The notes under the pieces were generated by a model. That model was not told the DNA's origin. It did no database searches and worked only from the letters and a program-made list of their open reading frames with translations. Source: Symbiodinium natans (taxonomy: Eukaryota; Sar; Dinophyceae; Suessiales; Symbiodiniaceae). From it: a DNA stretch of 64,000 nt. Position 1 is the first letter of the stretch, and each line of letters opens with the position of its first letter. Shown here in pieces: positions 11,801-24,900 of this stretch. The translations under genes were made by a program, and so were the position numbers. The stretch is from assembly GCA_905221605.1 (NCBI GenBank), contig CAJNDS010002125.1, forward strand, positions 394,809-458,808, given 5' to 3'.

Positions 11801-11939
11801 GCTTGCCGCCGTAGCCGTAGCCATTGGGGTTTGGGGTTTGGGGTTTGGGGCTTTCGGCGCCCAACGCATCTCTAAGGCCCCAAGAGCTCCGAAGGACTCC
11901 ACAAGTCCTCAAACACCCCCCCTTTTCCCCCGCTCAAAA

Positions 11940-13505
11940 CGCCCCAAGGGCCTCCTTGACGATGTGGTCCTCCTTGGCCCAGGCTTCCTCGCGGCGGGCG
12001 TGCCGATGTTCTTAGAGGGGGGGGGGGGGGGGGGTGGCGTTGACTCGTTGGGTGCAGAGAAGCACGTCTGGTGGCTTTTAGGCAGTCCTCAGCCTTTGCT
12101 CAGGAGCCCTGAGCCCTAACCTGCAAGGAGGGCGGGGGGGAGGGAAGGGGGGTGAGGGTAGCATAAGTCCTCAGATCGCGCATCATCGTACCTGGGCCAG
12201 GGTTTGAAGCACGTATGTAGGTCCGCAAGCGCATGGAGACTGATCCTATTCCCGACCGTCTGCACCCCAGGCCACGTCATGCACAACATGGACACCTGTT
12301 TTTTGCATCAGACTTGTGCAATCCCGAGCCCTAAACCTCAAACGAACCCCATGATGAGCACCTTTTGAACCTCAACCCTCAACCCCAAACCCCCATACCT
12401 CCCCCTCCTGGGGCCCCGGCAGCCGCACCACCCAGAACATCTCCGCCAGGCCGAGGCTGCCATCCACCAGATTCTCCTCCCCCCCAAAACAAAAGGACGC
12501 AAAAGGACTAAGGCAGGCTTTGGGGTTTAGGGTTTAGGGTTTAGGGTTTAGAGGGTTTAGGGTTTAGGGTATGGGGTTTGGGGTTTAGGGTTTAGGGTTT
12601 AGTGTACCCTTTTATGTAGCACTCTAAGGGATTAGATAGGGCGCACCTAATTCCTCAATTCCCTAAACTCTGTTTTAGGGGTTCAGAGGTTTGGGGGTTT
12701 GGGGTTTAGGGTTCAGGGCTTCTCATATGGGCCTTTCAGGTTTTAGGAGTTCAGGGGTTTGGGGTTGCAGCTCGGGTTTAGGTTGCAACTCTCAACCTTC
12801 AAAGCGTCGAAAACGAAAAGAGCCGACATCCTGGATTCTCAAAACAGCGGGTGTTGGAGGAGCCTGGATGAGCTCCTGGATCTTCTGCTGCGCCGCCTCA
12901 CCAGAACCCCCCTCCCTACGCAAGCCGAGTCATCTAACTGTTGGCTAGGAAGGAATGAGGGAGTTAGGGCCCCATAGATACGCTTTAAGGGATTATATAA
13001 GGCACCTCATTCCCCCACTTTGCTTCTGCACGCCTGCGTGTGCTTCGCAGACTTGAAGAGATCGTACATGAAGCGCCTGCGGCCGGCGCAAGCATCAAGC
13101 AATCCTCAAGCCCTCCGAAATCCGCGCACCGAACCCTAAACCCTCAACCCTCAACCCTAAACAAAAACCCTAAACCCTAAATCCTAAGGCTTAAGTCAGA
13201 ATTCTCTCCCCTGAGGCCGGCGCTCGAACTCCTGCGGCTCAACGCGCTTTCCAGCCTCCCACAATTGGGGCACGAATACATACATTTAAGCACACACAGA
13301 GACACGCAGACACGCAGACACGCAGACACGCAGACAGACACACAGACACACAGACACGCAGACACGCAGACACACAGACACACAGACACACAGACACACA
13401 GACACACACACACACACACACACAGACAGACAGACAGACACACACACACACACACACAGACACACACACGCACACACACACACACACAACACACACACAC
13501 ACACA

Positions 13506-13587
<82 letters not shown>

Positions 13588-13744
13588 GTGTGTATGTATG
13601 TATGTATGTATGTATGTATATATATATATACATACATTTATATATATATGTATATATATATGTGTGTATACACATATGTATACGTATGTATGTGAAGTGT
13701 TTCTGGTGCGTGTAAGCTCACTTTTACATACATATCTATGGGGC

Positions 13745-13807
<63 letters not shown>

Positions 13808-16800
13808 GCAAATCAAACCAGAGAGACAGAGAAAGAAAGAGAGATATATGCATATATAGCTTTTCTTGTCTATTTAGAAGAATACGTTCCGACAACAACA
13901 CGCGGTTGGACTCCCCAAGAGCCCCAAGACCCCCAAGAGCCCCGAAAGCCCAAGTGGAAGCACAAAATCGCACATTCAAAGCGGCGGCCTCGAGCTTGAG
14001 GCCGAACTTGGATCGGATCTTCGCCACCTCCGAAGGCGGAGGTTTTGGGATGTAGGGTTCTAGGGTTTCGGTGTTTATGGCTATCGTGGTACCTTCATAC
14101 CAAGTAGGGACTTGGAGGTTCGAGGGGTTGGGATAAAGCTTGCAGAGTCCGTATCCTCGCGCTTGCTTCGTTGCTCCTTTGATAAAATCTCGATTGGAAA
14201 GGTGCCCTCCTACTTCACCCCTCACCGCCAGCCCTCAAGAGCAGACGAAAACATGCCCAGCTTGTGTCAAACACGAAGCATAGCAGCAGCGCTACTCAAG
14301 AACCAAAACCTCCGGCGCCAACAAAGCAAATGACATTGCCGCAAGCTTGAGATCAAAATGCAGCCATGCTGTGCAGAGAGAGATTGACATAGAGAGATAG
14401 AGAGGGAAAGAGAAGGAGAGAGCAAAAGAAGAAATGTGAAAGCTCGGACCCCAACACCGACTCTTCCTGATTGACGGCCCTGTCCTAAAGCTCCTCACCC
14501 AAAAAGGCAGAGAGACAGAGAGACAGAGAGACAGAGAGACAGAGAGACAGAGAGACAGAGAGACAGAGAGACAGAGAGACAGAGAGACAGAGAGACAGAG
14601 AGACAGAGAGACAGAGAGACAGAGAGACAGAGAGACAGAGAGACAGAGAGACAGAGAGACAGAGAGACAGAGAGACAGAGAGACAGAGAGACAGAGAGAC
14701 AGAGAGACAGAGAGACAGAGAGACAGAGAGACAGAGAGACAGAGGCCTGCTGATCAGATAAGCCTGCGGATTGCCGCAGCTTCTTCACCTCGCGACAGCG
14801 TTCCCACAACCCCTTAAAGCGGAAGAATGCTCCAAAAATCACATAAGGGGCACTATGACATGTAACAAGTTAAAGGAAGATTCCGTAACAAAGGGTATTG
14901 GGTTGTCAGGATTTGCCTAAGTTCGAAATATGATGGTCATGGAGTTCGTATAGAGCGCAATACGAACGATGGCAAGAGTCTTGAACTTTTGCACGCGTGA
15001 ACCCGAAACCCTAAACTCGAAACTGGAATGTAAGGAACCTTAAGAACAAGGTGCCTTGTTCTCTCGTCTCCATCTGACATCCTTTGGCGACCCCATACTT
15101 CAACCGACGAAGTCCGCCCTAATATCTTGTTCAGCACACATTATTCCTTGTTTTGTCATATGCTGGCGCCCTAAAAAACCCGTAACACCCCCCCCTTACC
15201 GGAAAGAAAACCCTCGAAGAGCAACCCCTCCAGGACGAAATGGGCCCAGTTCCGAGGCCCCCCACCTGACTCTCCTTGGCCACTTTGGAGGTTCGTTCGG
15301 GTGACTGTAAGTATCGGTTATGCCTAGGATAGCTAAAGGTTGGCTTCACGTGGCTTCCATGGATCATTCTGGCAAAACAAAAGAAGACGCCCCCTGACCC
15401 CAGAAGATCTTTGGATTGGGGCGGCCACTGCCTGTGCCAATTTGAGGTTTGACAGATGAGCACGGCTGAACATGCGTGGAAATCCCCGTGAGGTGCATCA
15501 CCTTGTGAAGGCTCGAAGTGAACACGAGGCACAAGAGACTTGGCCTCCTTTAGAATTTAGGGTTCAGGGTTTAGGGTTTAGGGTTTAGGGCTTCAGGGTT
15601 TAGGGTTTAGGGCTTCAGGCTTCAGGGTTCAGGGTTTAGGGTTCAGGGTTTAGGGTTTAGGGTTTAGGGCAGCCAAGAGGCTCTAAGGTAACGAAGGATG
15701 GACAAGATGCCGTAGATGTCGCTTTGGCCATCACCTGGCGCGGCTGGCTGCCCTCAACATCAAGACATCTCAGACTCTGGAACACCACACTCATACCACA
15801 CGGCCCCTGTATAACCTGCCTGTAGAATCGCTGGGGAGCTGCAACGCCTGGCACAAGGAGGGTTGTCTCTGGAGTGTTTGAGAGGGTGTTGAGGGGTGTC
15901 GGGTTTGGGTGGTTCAGCGTGGCCTTCTCAACTACAACTCACGCACAGCCGAATGCCAAGCACCCCGTAGCCCTTCCAAGGCCGGCCCCGCGCCCACAAA
16001 GAGCTCCCAAACCTCCACTTGTTATGACTAGCATCAGTCTTACAACCCGAAGCCCCAAAACCCTCTTGCATCTGGGCTCGCTGATGGGTGTGCCCTTTGA
16101 CCCTCAGACTAACACAGCTGGGTTGCAAGCACTGTGCATGTGCGAGTTGTTTGCTTTAAGTTCCCGTCTTGAGTGCTCCGCACGGTCATTCCGCGTAGAT
16201 ACCCACGAGCCTCCTTTTGGACCCTAACCCCCAGACCCTGAACCCTCAGTTGCCTGTCGCGCCGAGACCCTGAACCCTAAACCCTCAACCCTCACCCTCA
16301 AACCCTAAACCCTAAACCCTAAACCCTCAACCCTAAACCCTAAACCCTGAAACCCTCAAGCCCCTCCGAACAACCTAAGAGAGGCCTCCCCGAGGATGGC
16401 CGGGGATGGAGAGTAGCCAAGCCTCGGAAGGTGAATTTAGGGTTTAGGGTTTAGGGTTTAGGGTCTAGGGTTTGGGGTTGAGGGTTGCAGGGTTAGGGCC
16501 TCAGGGCGTTGGGTTCAGGTCTTGCAAGGGGAGTGTGCAGCTTGGGAGGGTGAAGAGACGAGGGTGAAGAGACGAGGGTGTCAAGAATGCATCAGGGGGC
16601 TCGGGCACAGGCGCTTCTCAGGCACTTGCAACCCAAGCAGAAACAGCGTTTGTGTTTTTACCAAACTGCCACCATGCTAGGTTGAATTTATGTTAGAGGT
16701 ACACATGGGCTTCCATGCACCCTCAACTAAGGAACATTCCGTATAAGATCGCCTCTCAGACCTTCACTTTTCAACGAAGGAATATTGAAAATTCACCGAC

Positions 16801-18654
16801 GACGTCAAATACGACCTATTCCATCGTTTAGGGGTGTTTTTGGGGCTCTCCGCTTTGAAACTTCCAGAGACCCAGAAACCTAAAACCCCACGGCCACCGA
16901 TGGGCAAATCAGGGTTTAGGGTTCAGGAGCCTTACCCGGACCCTACACAAGTCACTAATGGCATGGTTGCTGATCTCCCTTTTTTCGGAAGTCATCGACC
17001 TACCCAACAAAGGTAGGCTTGGTTGGGTGTCGAGGTCGCAATATACCTCAAGTAGGTCTTTCCCTAAACCCTAAACCCCGAACCCTCAACCCTAAACGCC
17101 CTAAACCCCTAAACCCCTAAACCCCTAAACCCGAAACCCCAAACCCTAAACCCTAAACCCTAAACCCTAAACCCTAAACCCTCCTCCAAGGGTTAAAGAT
17201 CAAGTCGGGCCGCTTGTTGAGCATCTGCTTGAAGTCGGCCTCCGGGATCTCGGGACCTTCGAGTTTCGGAAGGAAGCCGTGGGTTTCGGGCTTACCTAAA
17301 CCCTAAACCCTAAACCCTAGACCCTAGACCCTAAACCCTAAACCCTCTGGAACCGTTTCTTGTTTGGTAGGTCACCTTAGATTCCAGGAGTTAACGCTCC
17401 AACCGACAGAAAAGGTAGGCGTCGGGTTCTTCGGTCAGGGGTCAGGGGTTGTGGGCTTTGGGCTTCGGGCTTGAAACAACATGTCTGGTATGCATTCTGA
17501 ACATCAATTCTGCATGTTGGATGTAGCTCCCCCCCCATCCGAGACACGGGCCCGCACGCATGGTGTCAATCATCACAACTGCATGTACAACCGGGCAGGG
17601 GAAGTTCAAAGCCCCCGAAACCCTAAACCCTCAACCCTGTTTTTGAACCAGGACGTTGGCACCCTAAACCCTAAACCCTAATCACGAATCCCTAAACCCT
17701 GAACCCCAAATACCCTCCCAGGCGCACTTCTGACTGGGGATCCCGGGCCGGCATGGGCGTGCTGGAGCTTCGCCACGAGGATCTGTGATGCTGAGGTCTC
17801 CTCTCTCGCCCGAAGGAAACTCAGGTATAAAACCCGGCAGATTTACAAGGTTCTTGAGGGAGGGGGGTTTCAAGTGGAGTAAAGTAGGGTTTGATAATTT
17901 CAATAAGGTTTTGGGGGGGTATAAAAGTATAGTTACAAAGGGAATACTATTCGTAATTGTTCCGACCCCGAAATTTGAGAATCAGGGTTCCCTACTACTC
18001 CCCAAGGCTCCCTAAGCTTCTGTGTGAACCCCCCTCCCTTTTGAACCCCATAACAGAGCACGACCTCCAAGACACGCCGCTTCCCGTGCTTCCTGAAAGG
18101 AACTGGAACATCCTGAAAAAACAGAGCTGCTCTCGCGCAACCTGGGCTCTGTGCTCCAAGCCTTGCGGACCCTCTCTGAACACGAGACTCAGACCCCAAG
18201 AATCCCCCCACAAACCCCGGTTCGAGGCCCTATACAAACCCCTCACCCCTAATCCCTAAGCCCCAAAATCTCTGTTCCTCAATCCCAAAGAGCTCCCGCG
18301 CCTGCCACGCGCCTTCTTTTTTTCAAAGCCGGGAAGCTCAAAAGATCCGAGTTTCTGCACCCATGCGAGGTGGGCGTGCTCTCCGGACATGGGAGTTTCT
18401 AGAGCTGGACGAACCACTTCTTGCAGGGATCCCGAAAGCCACGAAAGTCTAAAAAAATGCAAGCTTGCTGTAGGGATATCAAGAAAGCCACGAGGGCTAA
18501 AGAAAGTGCAAGCTTGCTGTGGGTTTTTGGTGTTGAGGATTTCGGGGCTTCGAGACGAGGCTAGACACTCCCGAACGAAGAGCCGACCAGCCCCCCGTAA
18601 CACGCTGAAAACATCGAGAGACTCTTTTGCCAGCTGAGCATACTTCGCATCCAA
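11940..18654 (-). CDS. Gene 3: unrecognised multi-exon gene (approximate model)
   Basis: A chain of minus-strand coding segments among repeats. Possible first exon about 18,550-18,654 ([20 protein letters not shown], then [10 protein letters not shown]). Then about 17,725-17,782 ([14 protein letters not shown]), 17,184-17,256 ([20 protein letters not shown], then FNPW), about 14,786-14,830 ([17 protein letters not shown]), about 13,985-14,042 ([18 protein letters not shown]), about 13,200-13,260 ([18 protein letters not shown]), about 13,040-13,100 ([17 protein letters not shown]), about 12,860-12,910 ([12 protein letters not shown]), about 12,412-12,472 ([20 protein letters not shown]) and about 11,945-12,012 ([19 protein letters not shown]). 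All look coding, but I could not verify each join in frame, so this may be two genes. The product looks soluble and helical, rich in Arg, Lys and Glu. No family was recognised. Confidence 0.4.
12604..12662. repeat. Introner-like element, family C
   Basis: TCTAAGGGATTAGATA followed by CACCTAATTCC parallels CTTTAAGGGATTATATA and CACCTCATTCC at 12,946-13,016. It lies between gene 3 exons at 12.44 and 12.88 kb. Confidence 0.55.
12946..13016. repeat. Introner-like element, family C, with inverted ends
   Basis: Starts AGGAATGAGGGA and ends CACCTCATTCCC, giving inverted ends GGAATGAGG and CCTCATTCC around a 50-bp core. It lies between gene 3 exons at 12.88 and 13.07 kb. Confidence 0.6.
13290..13690. 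repeat. Compound microsatellite (ACACAG, AC, AT, ATGT)
   Basis: Imperfect GACACACA/GACACGCA units, then pure AC runs, AT runs and TATG runs. Long open frames here are artefacts of repeat composition. Confidence 0.95.
13748..13805. repeat. GA dinucleotide repeat
   Basis: About 26 GA units, in a gene 3 intron. Confidence 0.95.
14508..14744. repeat. GAGAGACA 8-bp tandem array
   Basis: About 29 near-perfect copies of GAGAGACA, ending abruptly next to a likely gene 3 exon at about 14,786-14,830. The perfect homogeneity suggests recent expansion. The array is open in one frame but is not coding. Confidence 0.95.
15550..15670. repeat. Telomeric tract with TTCAGGG variants
   Basis: TTTAGGG units mixed with TTCAGGG and CTTCAGG. 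Related tracts lie at 16,250-16,350 and 16,436-16,480, in opposite orientations. The region 15,670-17,180 otherwise has no exon I can support. Confidence 0.85.
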
Positions 18655-18757
18655 ACTACATACACATGGCTACGTCACTGTGCCTCAAAGGATCCGGAAA
18701 CCCCCCGGGAGCCATCAGAAACCCCAAGAAAATCCCATCGCGCGGAGAGCACGTGAC

Positions 18758-18871
18758 GTACTTGGAGGTCCAGTAGGGTACTCACAAGTGGGGTTGTAAG
18801 TACCCCAAACAAACTTAGAACTATACTTACCATACTTCTAATCACCATACGTACAAGTACCCCCATGAACC
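18758..18871. repeat. Introner-like element, family F
   Basis: Starts TACTTGGAGGTCC and ends TACCCCCATGAACCC, approximate inverted ends (consensus TACTTGGAGGTTC against GAACCTCCAAGTA). Related ends occur at 18,918-18,966, 19,358-19,462, 47,008-47,099 and about 1,380-1,472. This copy lies between the glucosidase II beta stop codon and the possible gene 3 start. Confidence 0.55.
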
Positions 18872-18970
18872 CTAACCCTAAACCCTAAACCCTAAACCAA
18901 AAACCCTAAACCCTGCTTCTAACAACCCTACTTACAAGCACCCCCATGAACCTCCAAGTAGGAGGGCAGC

Positions 18971-21900
18971 TCACAGTTCATCCAGCGGCCGGCGCGGGCC
19001 GACGGCCTCCGTGGAAGGGGGGTTTAGGGTTTAGGGTTTAGGGTTTAGGGTTTAGGGTTTAGGGTTTAGGGTTTAGGGTTTAGGGTTTAGGGTTTAGGGT
19101 TTAGGGTTTAGGGTTTAGGGTTTAGGTTTAGGTTTTAGGGTTAGGTTTAGGGTTTTTAGGGTTTAGGGTTTAGGGTTTAGGGTTTAGGGTTTAGGGTTTA
19201 GGGTTTAGGGTTTAGGGTTTAGGGTTTAGGGGTTTTTTAAGGCTTAGGCTTAGGGCTAGGGCTTAGGGTTTAGGGTTTAGGGTTTGGGGGGGGGGGGGGG
19301 TGATTTTGGGGTTGGAGAAAAGGCTTCTTCTGTTGCAAAAAAGAACAGGATCATTCGCGTACTTAGAAGTTCTGAAGAAAATCCAACGAATGTTATCACT
19401 ATCCTTCGCCTACTTTCTGACATATTTGTATGTTTTAAGCACCTCCATGAACCCTCAAGTAATGGCATTCAAAACTGCTCGGGCCGACTTCCGGCGTTCA
19501 AAAAACGGGAGAAGTCCTCCAGTGCCCGCAGCAGCTCCGCGGTGCAGGCGGCCGGGTGCTTCAGCTGTGCCTGCGAGGCACTTGAGGGTTGAGGGCTTGG
19601 GGGTTGAGAGTTTAGGGTTTAGGGTTTAGGGTTTTAGGGTTTTAGGGTTTTAGGGTTTTAGGGTTTTAGGGTTTTAGGGTTTTAGGGTTTTAGGGTTTAG
19701 GGTTTAAGTAAGGGGTTTTGGGTTTTGGGTGGGGGGTTGAGGGGAGCAGGGTTTCGGTTCATTTCTTGAGGGCCGGAGGCCCTTCATTGCAGGCACAGGT
19801 CCTGCAGACGCGGTGCACGGTGTCACTGTTGGATACCGTCCCTTTGCTGGAGGGTCATGTTCTCAAAAGCCGAACATGGCGCGGAGCCTCGTAAGCGCAG
19901 CGGCTGGGCTCTGCGATGTCCAAGAGCTCCTCCTGGTGCAGAGCACAAGAATACAAAAGTTCAGGATTTGGGGGTTTAGGGTTTGGGGTTTAGGGAAGCT
20001 GTGCTTGGCAGAGGATCGTGGGCTTTAGGGCCACGATCCAGCCTACCATGCTCCCCCATCTAAGCAAAGATGATCTAAGCAGCGAAGTAAAGCCACCAAG
20101 CCCACGTCTGAGGGTTGAGGGTGCGCATCTGTGGGCAGCATACTGTATCGCAACATAGCGAGGCTTCTCTCGATCTGGAGTGGCTTTTTGAGTTTCCATC
20201 CTAAGACGGAGCATAGGGATGTCGAGGTTGCAAACTGGTGTGCAGGCATTCACCGCAACAGAGGGAATCTCATGAGGACAACAAGTTTGTTGGCTCCTAA
20301 ACTCTTCTGCAGCAGGTCAAACCCTCAACTCTACACCCTAAACCCCTAAAACCCTGAACCCTGAACCCTTCAGGACCGCCTGCAGGACCGCTCGCACAAA
20401 CCCTCAACCCTAAACCCTAAACCCTAAGCCCTAAGCCCTAAGCCCTAAGCCCTAAACCCGAAACCCTAAACCTTAAACGGCCCTGCGCGGCCTTGCACGG
20501 CCCTGAACCCAGGAGGCACCTTGGAGCCGCACTGGAACTTCACCTTCAGGCTCCGCTCCTCGGGTTTGGACGCTTCAGATCTGTTTTGGGCAGGGGATTT
20601 GGGAGTTTTTGGGGTTTTTTGGGGGGGGCGGTTGTGCTAGGGTTTTGGGGTGGTTTGACAACATCGCCGAAAAACCACGAGAACGGACTACTTCGGTTTT
20701 TCTCATGGCCCCTTCACTGTTTGCTTTCGTAGGATTCCTTTTCATACGCTTGTTGCAAGGTGCCTAATGCAGATCAGCCCCCACACATGGCCAAACACTG
20801 TCCGAGAGTCTGGACCGCCCGGGCCTCGGCTCATTTTTCGCGTCAGGAGGATCGCAGAATCTACCGGAGGCAGCCAGCTGCTTTAAGAGTAAGGCGCAAT
20901 GCCTACACTCTCTCACTGCCGCTTCGTTTGGTTCTAGATGATTACGAAGACTATCTCCTTTCAATCTTATGAGCATAGGCCCAGTGGAACCCAGACAAAG
21001 CGTCGGCCACATTACAACGTGACCCGCATGCCCTTACGTGAAATCTCAAGGCGGAAGCTCCATCACAAGTGCTGTCGAACCCAAACCTCCAGCGAGAAGA
21101 ACCCACTTCAACCTTCTCAAGATCAGCAGCAATGGCGGAAGCCACGGCCCTTTCCAAACATCCCGATCCGGAACACAAGATTCAAACTCTAAACCCTTTT
21201 TTCATCCAGCCTACACCCTAAACTCTGCTTTTGGAGAAACCTGAGCCCTAAGCTGGCCCAAGTGCAGCTGAGAGGGCAGTACTGCCCAGCAGTGAAGCTG
21301 GCAACCCCTGGTGCTTCAAAGCCCTTCCATCTGCCGATCGAGGTGCTGTCCTCGCCATAAGCAGAAAAAGTCGGAAGTCGGGTTCAGGGCCGTGTTCTAA
21401 GTTATGGCCCGTATCCTCAACACTACAGTGTAGTGTTTCACTACACCAGCCAAGAGCCCAAACAGCTAGGCTGCCGGAGACAGAAAATAAAAAAGATAGT
21501 GTTTAGGGTAGGGTTCAGGGTTTAGGGTTTAGGGTTCAGGGTTTGGGGTCCAGGGTTCAGGGTTCACGGTTCAGGGTTCAAGGTTCCGGGTTCAGGGTTC
21601 AGGGTTTAGGGAGTTTAGGGTTTAGGGCTTAAGGTTTAAGGTTTAGGGTTTAGGGTTTAGGGTTTTTGTACTTTGATGCACTGCAGTGTCGAAACTGCAC
21701 TGTGGCAGTGGTCCCGAGCAGCCTGCCAAGCAAGCCGGTGTTTCTGGAACACAATGCTACTACCTCACAATGAAGCGCCATTGTGCCTCCCGAAAGCTTG
21801 AGGTAATCTTGTTTGCTCCTTCCTTTCCATCTCCAGAATCACCTGTCCCATGTGGTCTTTACATGTGATCGTTGAAGGAGTGAAGGTGTTCGACCTGTGC

Positions 21901-24900
21901 AAGCGGTAGACGAGACAATGGCACACTGCATTGATTGAAACTGAACAAGCTGCATCTGCTGTGAAGCTAAAGCGGCGGCCGAAGCCGAGCGCGCGCACCA
22001 CTTCCTCACGCGCGGGAATGCTTGGAGCGTCGGTCATGATCAGAAGGTGAAGGTGAAGGCGCAGTGACCGCGACCGTACGGTCATGTAGCGGCCGACCTG
22101 AGACTCTCTCGAAGGTGATGTCGACGTCCTAGTCAAAGTCGAAGTCGAAGACAATGACGAGGATGAAGACGATGTCGAGGCCGTGGCCGTGGGCAGGTCT
22201 GCTTCGATCCGCAGTCTCAGGCAGCGCAGTAGACGACGAAAGCGATCGTCGAAGCCGCCATCTGCAACACGGAAGGTTTCACGCAGCAGGACAACGTCGC
22301 TCGCGCTCATGCGAGCAATCATGTCTTGCAGCCTTGCCCGCTCTTCCACTCCACGGTCCATGGCTGCAGACACAGCTGCGCGAACGCGAAGGCGAAGACG
22401 AAGGCCAAGGCGAAAACGAAGCACGGCTAGAGCTTGCAATGCAAGCACTTACACACACACACACACATGCAAGAATGCATTCGAAAGTTGTAAATGCACT
22501 CATGTCGGACGCACATGCACTCACTCATGACGGGTGCACATGTGCTCACTCATGACAGATGCACACGATGCAAAGCCGACGCGTATGCCCTCACGCTCTT
22601 CACTGCCTACAACCTGATTTTTAACCCTCATGGAACACGACGACAAATGGCGCAACCGGTCTGAAAATGGAAACCTGGTTTAGTCAAAAACGAAAAGGGC
22701 CCGACTTTTGTTGTTATAGCACGCCAGCTACATCCTCAGATGTCCAGGCACTGCCATGGCAGGTACGTTTACACGGGTTGGGGAGGGGGGTCTTCGTTGA
22801 CCGGGACCCCCTCCCCTCCCTCCCGGTCCCCCGCACTTACTTGAACTTGGCTGTGAAGCCTTTCCAGGATGAAAGAACCTGTTTCCACACACACACACAC
22901 ACACACACTGACGAACATAACATGGTATTGGGGGAGTCGAGCTTTCGGTGGCCCTAGGAACCTGAACAGGCCATGAGCGAATGTAAGCCTGCGAGGAATG
23001 CGAACCGCTCACATATATGCACACGAATGGCTTCCAGCATGAAAACCTCGCTTGCAGGGAAGGAAAACTGCCCGACTTTCTTGTGAGTCCACCAGCTACC
23101 CAACTTGGATCCAGGCGCAACTCTGTAAATCTGCAGGTACGTTTGCACCCGAATATCACCTGGTCTTCGTTGGCCAGCACAGATGATATTGGTTCCTGGC
23201 CCCCTGCAAATCGAGGATAAATCTGGAATTATGAAAGCAAAATTAATCGACATCCACGGACCCTTAGCTTAGAATCAGGGCTTCCACACACACACACACC
23301 CTCCTGGGAGGGTCCATCTGCATGCTCCTGTAACTGACGTCCTGATAATGACCCCCCTGCATGAAATGAGCTCAAGCGCTCAACGGCAGTCAAGTCCTCC
23401 AAGAACCCTTAGCTTAGAATCAGGGCTTCCACCCTCCGAAGAGGGCAAGTCCTAGTTTTTCACATGGCCCGCGAATCCTCCGCCATAGGCCCGTCACTGC
23501 CATAGGCCCTCCTCCTCCAGCACCGACCTTGGAAATTCTTAGTATCGTCGTCATAATCGTCGTCAGAGACCCCCAGCTGCCATGAAAGGCCCAGGAGCGT
23601 CCGGGAGGCCCCAGCTGCCACCGCAGTGAATCAGGGCATTGCCCATCATCGTCGTCGTCTTGGAAGACCCCCAGCTGCCACAATGGGCCCAGGAGCATCT
23701 CAGGAGGCCCCCGCTGTCCACAGCGACCCAGAGCATCTCCACTAACGCCAAAGCCGAGCGGCGACCAGGTTACACAATTCTCGTCGCAGTCGTCGTCAGG
23801 GACCTCCACCTGTCATGAAAGCTTGAGGAACAATTCGGGAGCGATCTGGACAAGGTATGGCTGGAGTCTTATAGCAAGCTGCGGTCTACGCGGCTCAGTG
23901 CCCTTCACGTTGGAAGCAGCAGCAAAGCACACCGCCAAGCCACTCGGCCCACATGCTCAGATCGGAGTCATTGGCTGCCGGCATCTGGACCTGCTCCTGC
24001 ACTTTGGATTCCCCGTTCGCCCTGGGCAGCGCTGCGGGCTCAGGTCTGGCCGCCATCGCCCCATCCTCACCATCCACCTGCCTTCGTGCTCGAGAAGCCT
24101 CTGCTCCAGGTGGTGCAGGTCATCGGGCAACATGAGCGCTGCCAGCTTGTCCTCGGGGCAAGCTGGAAATGCCGGTGATGTCCACATTCCACAGGTCCTC
24201 CCTGTACCCCGCGACGTTGCACCGTCTCGAGCACCCACCCACCTCGAAATCTGCTTCCGAGTCCGCCAAGACAAACCGCTGCCTTCGAGGCAGCTCACAC
24301 AAGGAGCGCAAATTCTGAAGAGCCCTGCACCTTGAGCCAAATGGTTTAGGGTTTAGGGTTTCATTGGGGTTTAGGGTTTGGCCCCTTGTGGTTTGGGGTG
24401 CCAACAATCGCCCAAAGAAGTCCCACGCGACCTGCTTGGCGTTGTCAAAGAAGCCTTCGAAGCAGCTTCCAGATGCCAGCGCTTCTTTTGGTGGAGTTGT
24501 TTGGACTTCCAACTGCACTTGCGAATTTTCTACCTGATACATTTACAGTTGGTGCGTCTCGACAATCGCTGTGAAAGGGAATGCTGCAGAGCCGCAAAAA
24601 AACGCTAAAACAGAGACATGCAAAAAACATGGTCAAACCCTGAACGGGATGCTACATTATTTGGGGTGGGTGTATCCGGGTTTGAGCACGCTTCTCACTC
24701 TTGTGGCCTTCTTTGTGTTGTGGTGGGTTCATACTACGCGCGCGCGCCCCCTTAACACAAGATCGCCGAAGCCGAAAACCCCTTCAGGCCCCCCAAGACG
24801 CGGCCCCCAAAGTAGCTAAGGCCGGGTCAGATCTTGTACTTGTACTCGCCGATGCTCTTCTCAATGCAGCGGCCGTCCAGGCCGGAATAGGGCAGTTCCC

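Noticed and set aside
11811-11826. 5' half of the dinoflagellate spliced leader (CCGTAGCCATT) on the plus strand next to the transporter gene
   Set aside because: It is in the wrong orientation for the minus-strand gene and follows a partly repeated CCGTAG. With 11 bases it may be chance, so it is not called as a leader or SL RNA gene.
13265-13999. 244-codon plus-strand frame of His/Thr and Arg/Glu repeats (and Cys/Val repeats on the other strand)
   Set aside because: Translation of AC, AT and GA microsatellites, with no non-repeat coding sequence.
14508-14744. CRISPR-like array
   Set aside because: The units are 8 bp with no spacers, in a eukaryotic intron. It is a simple tandem repeat.
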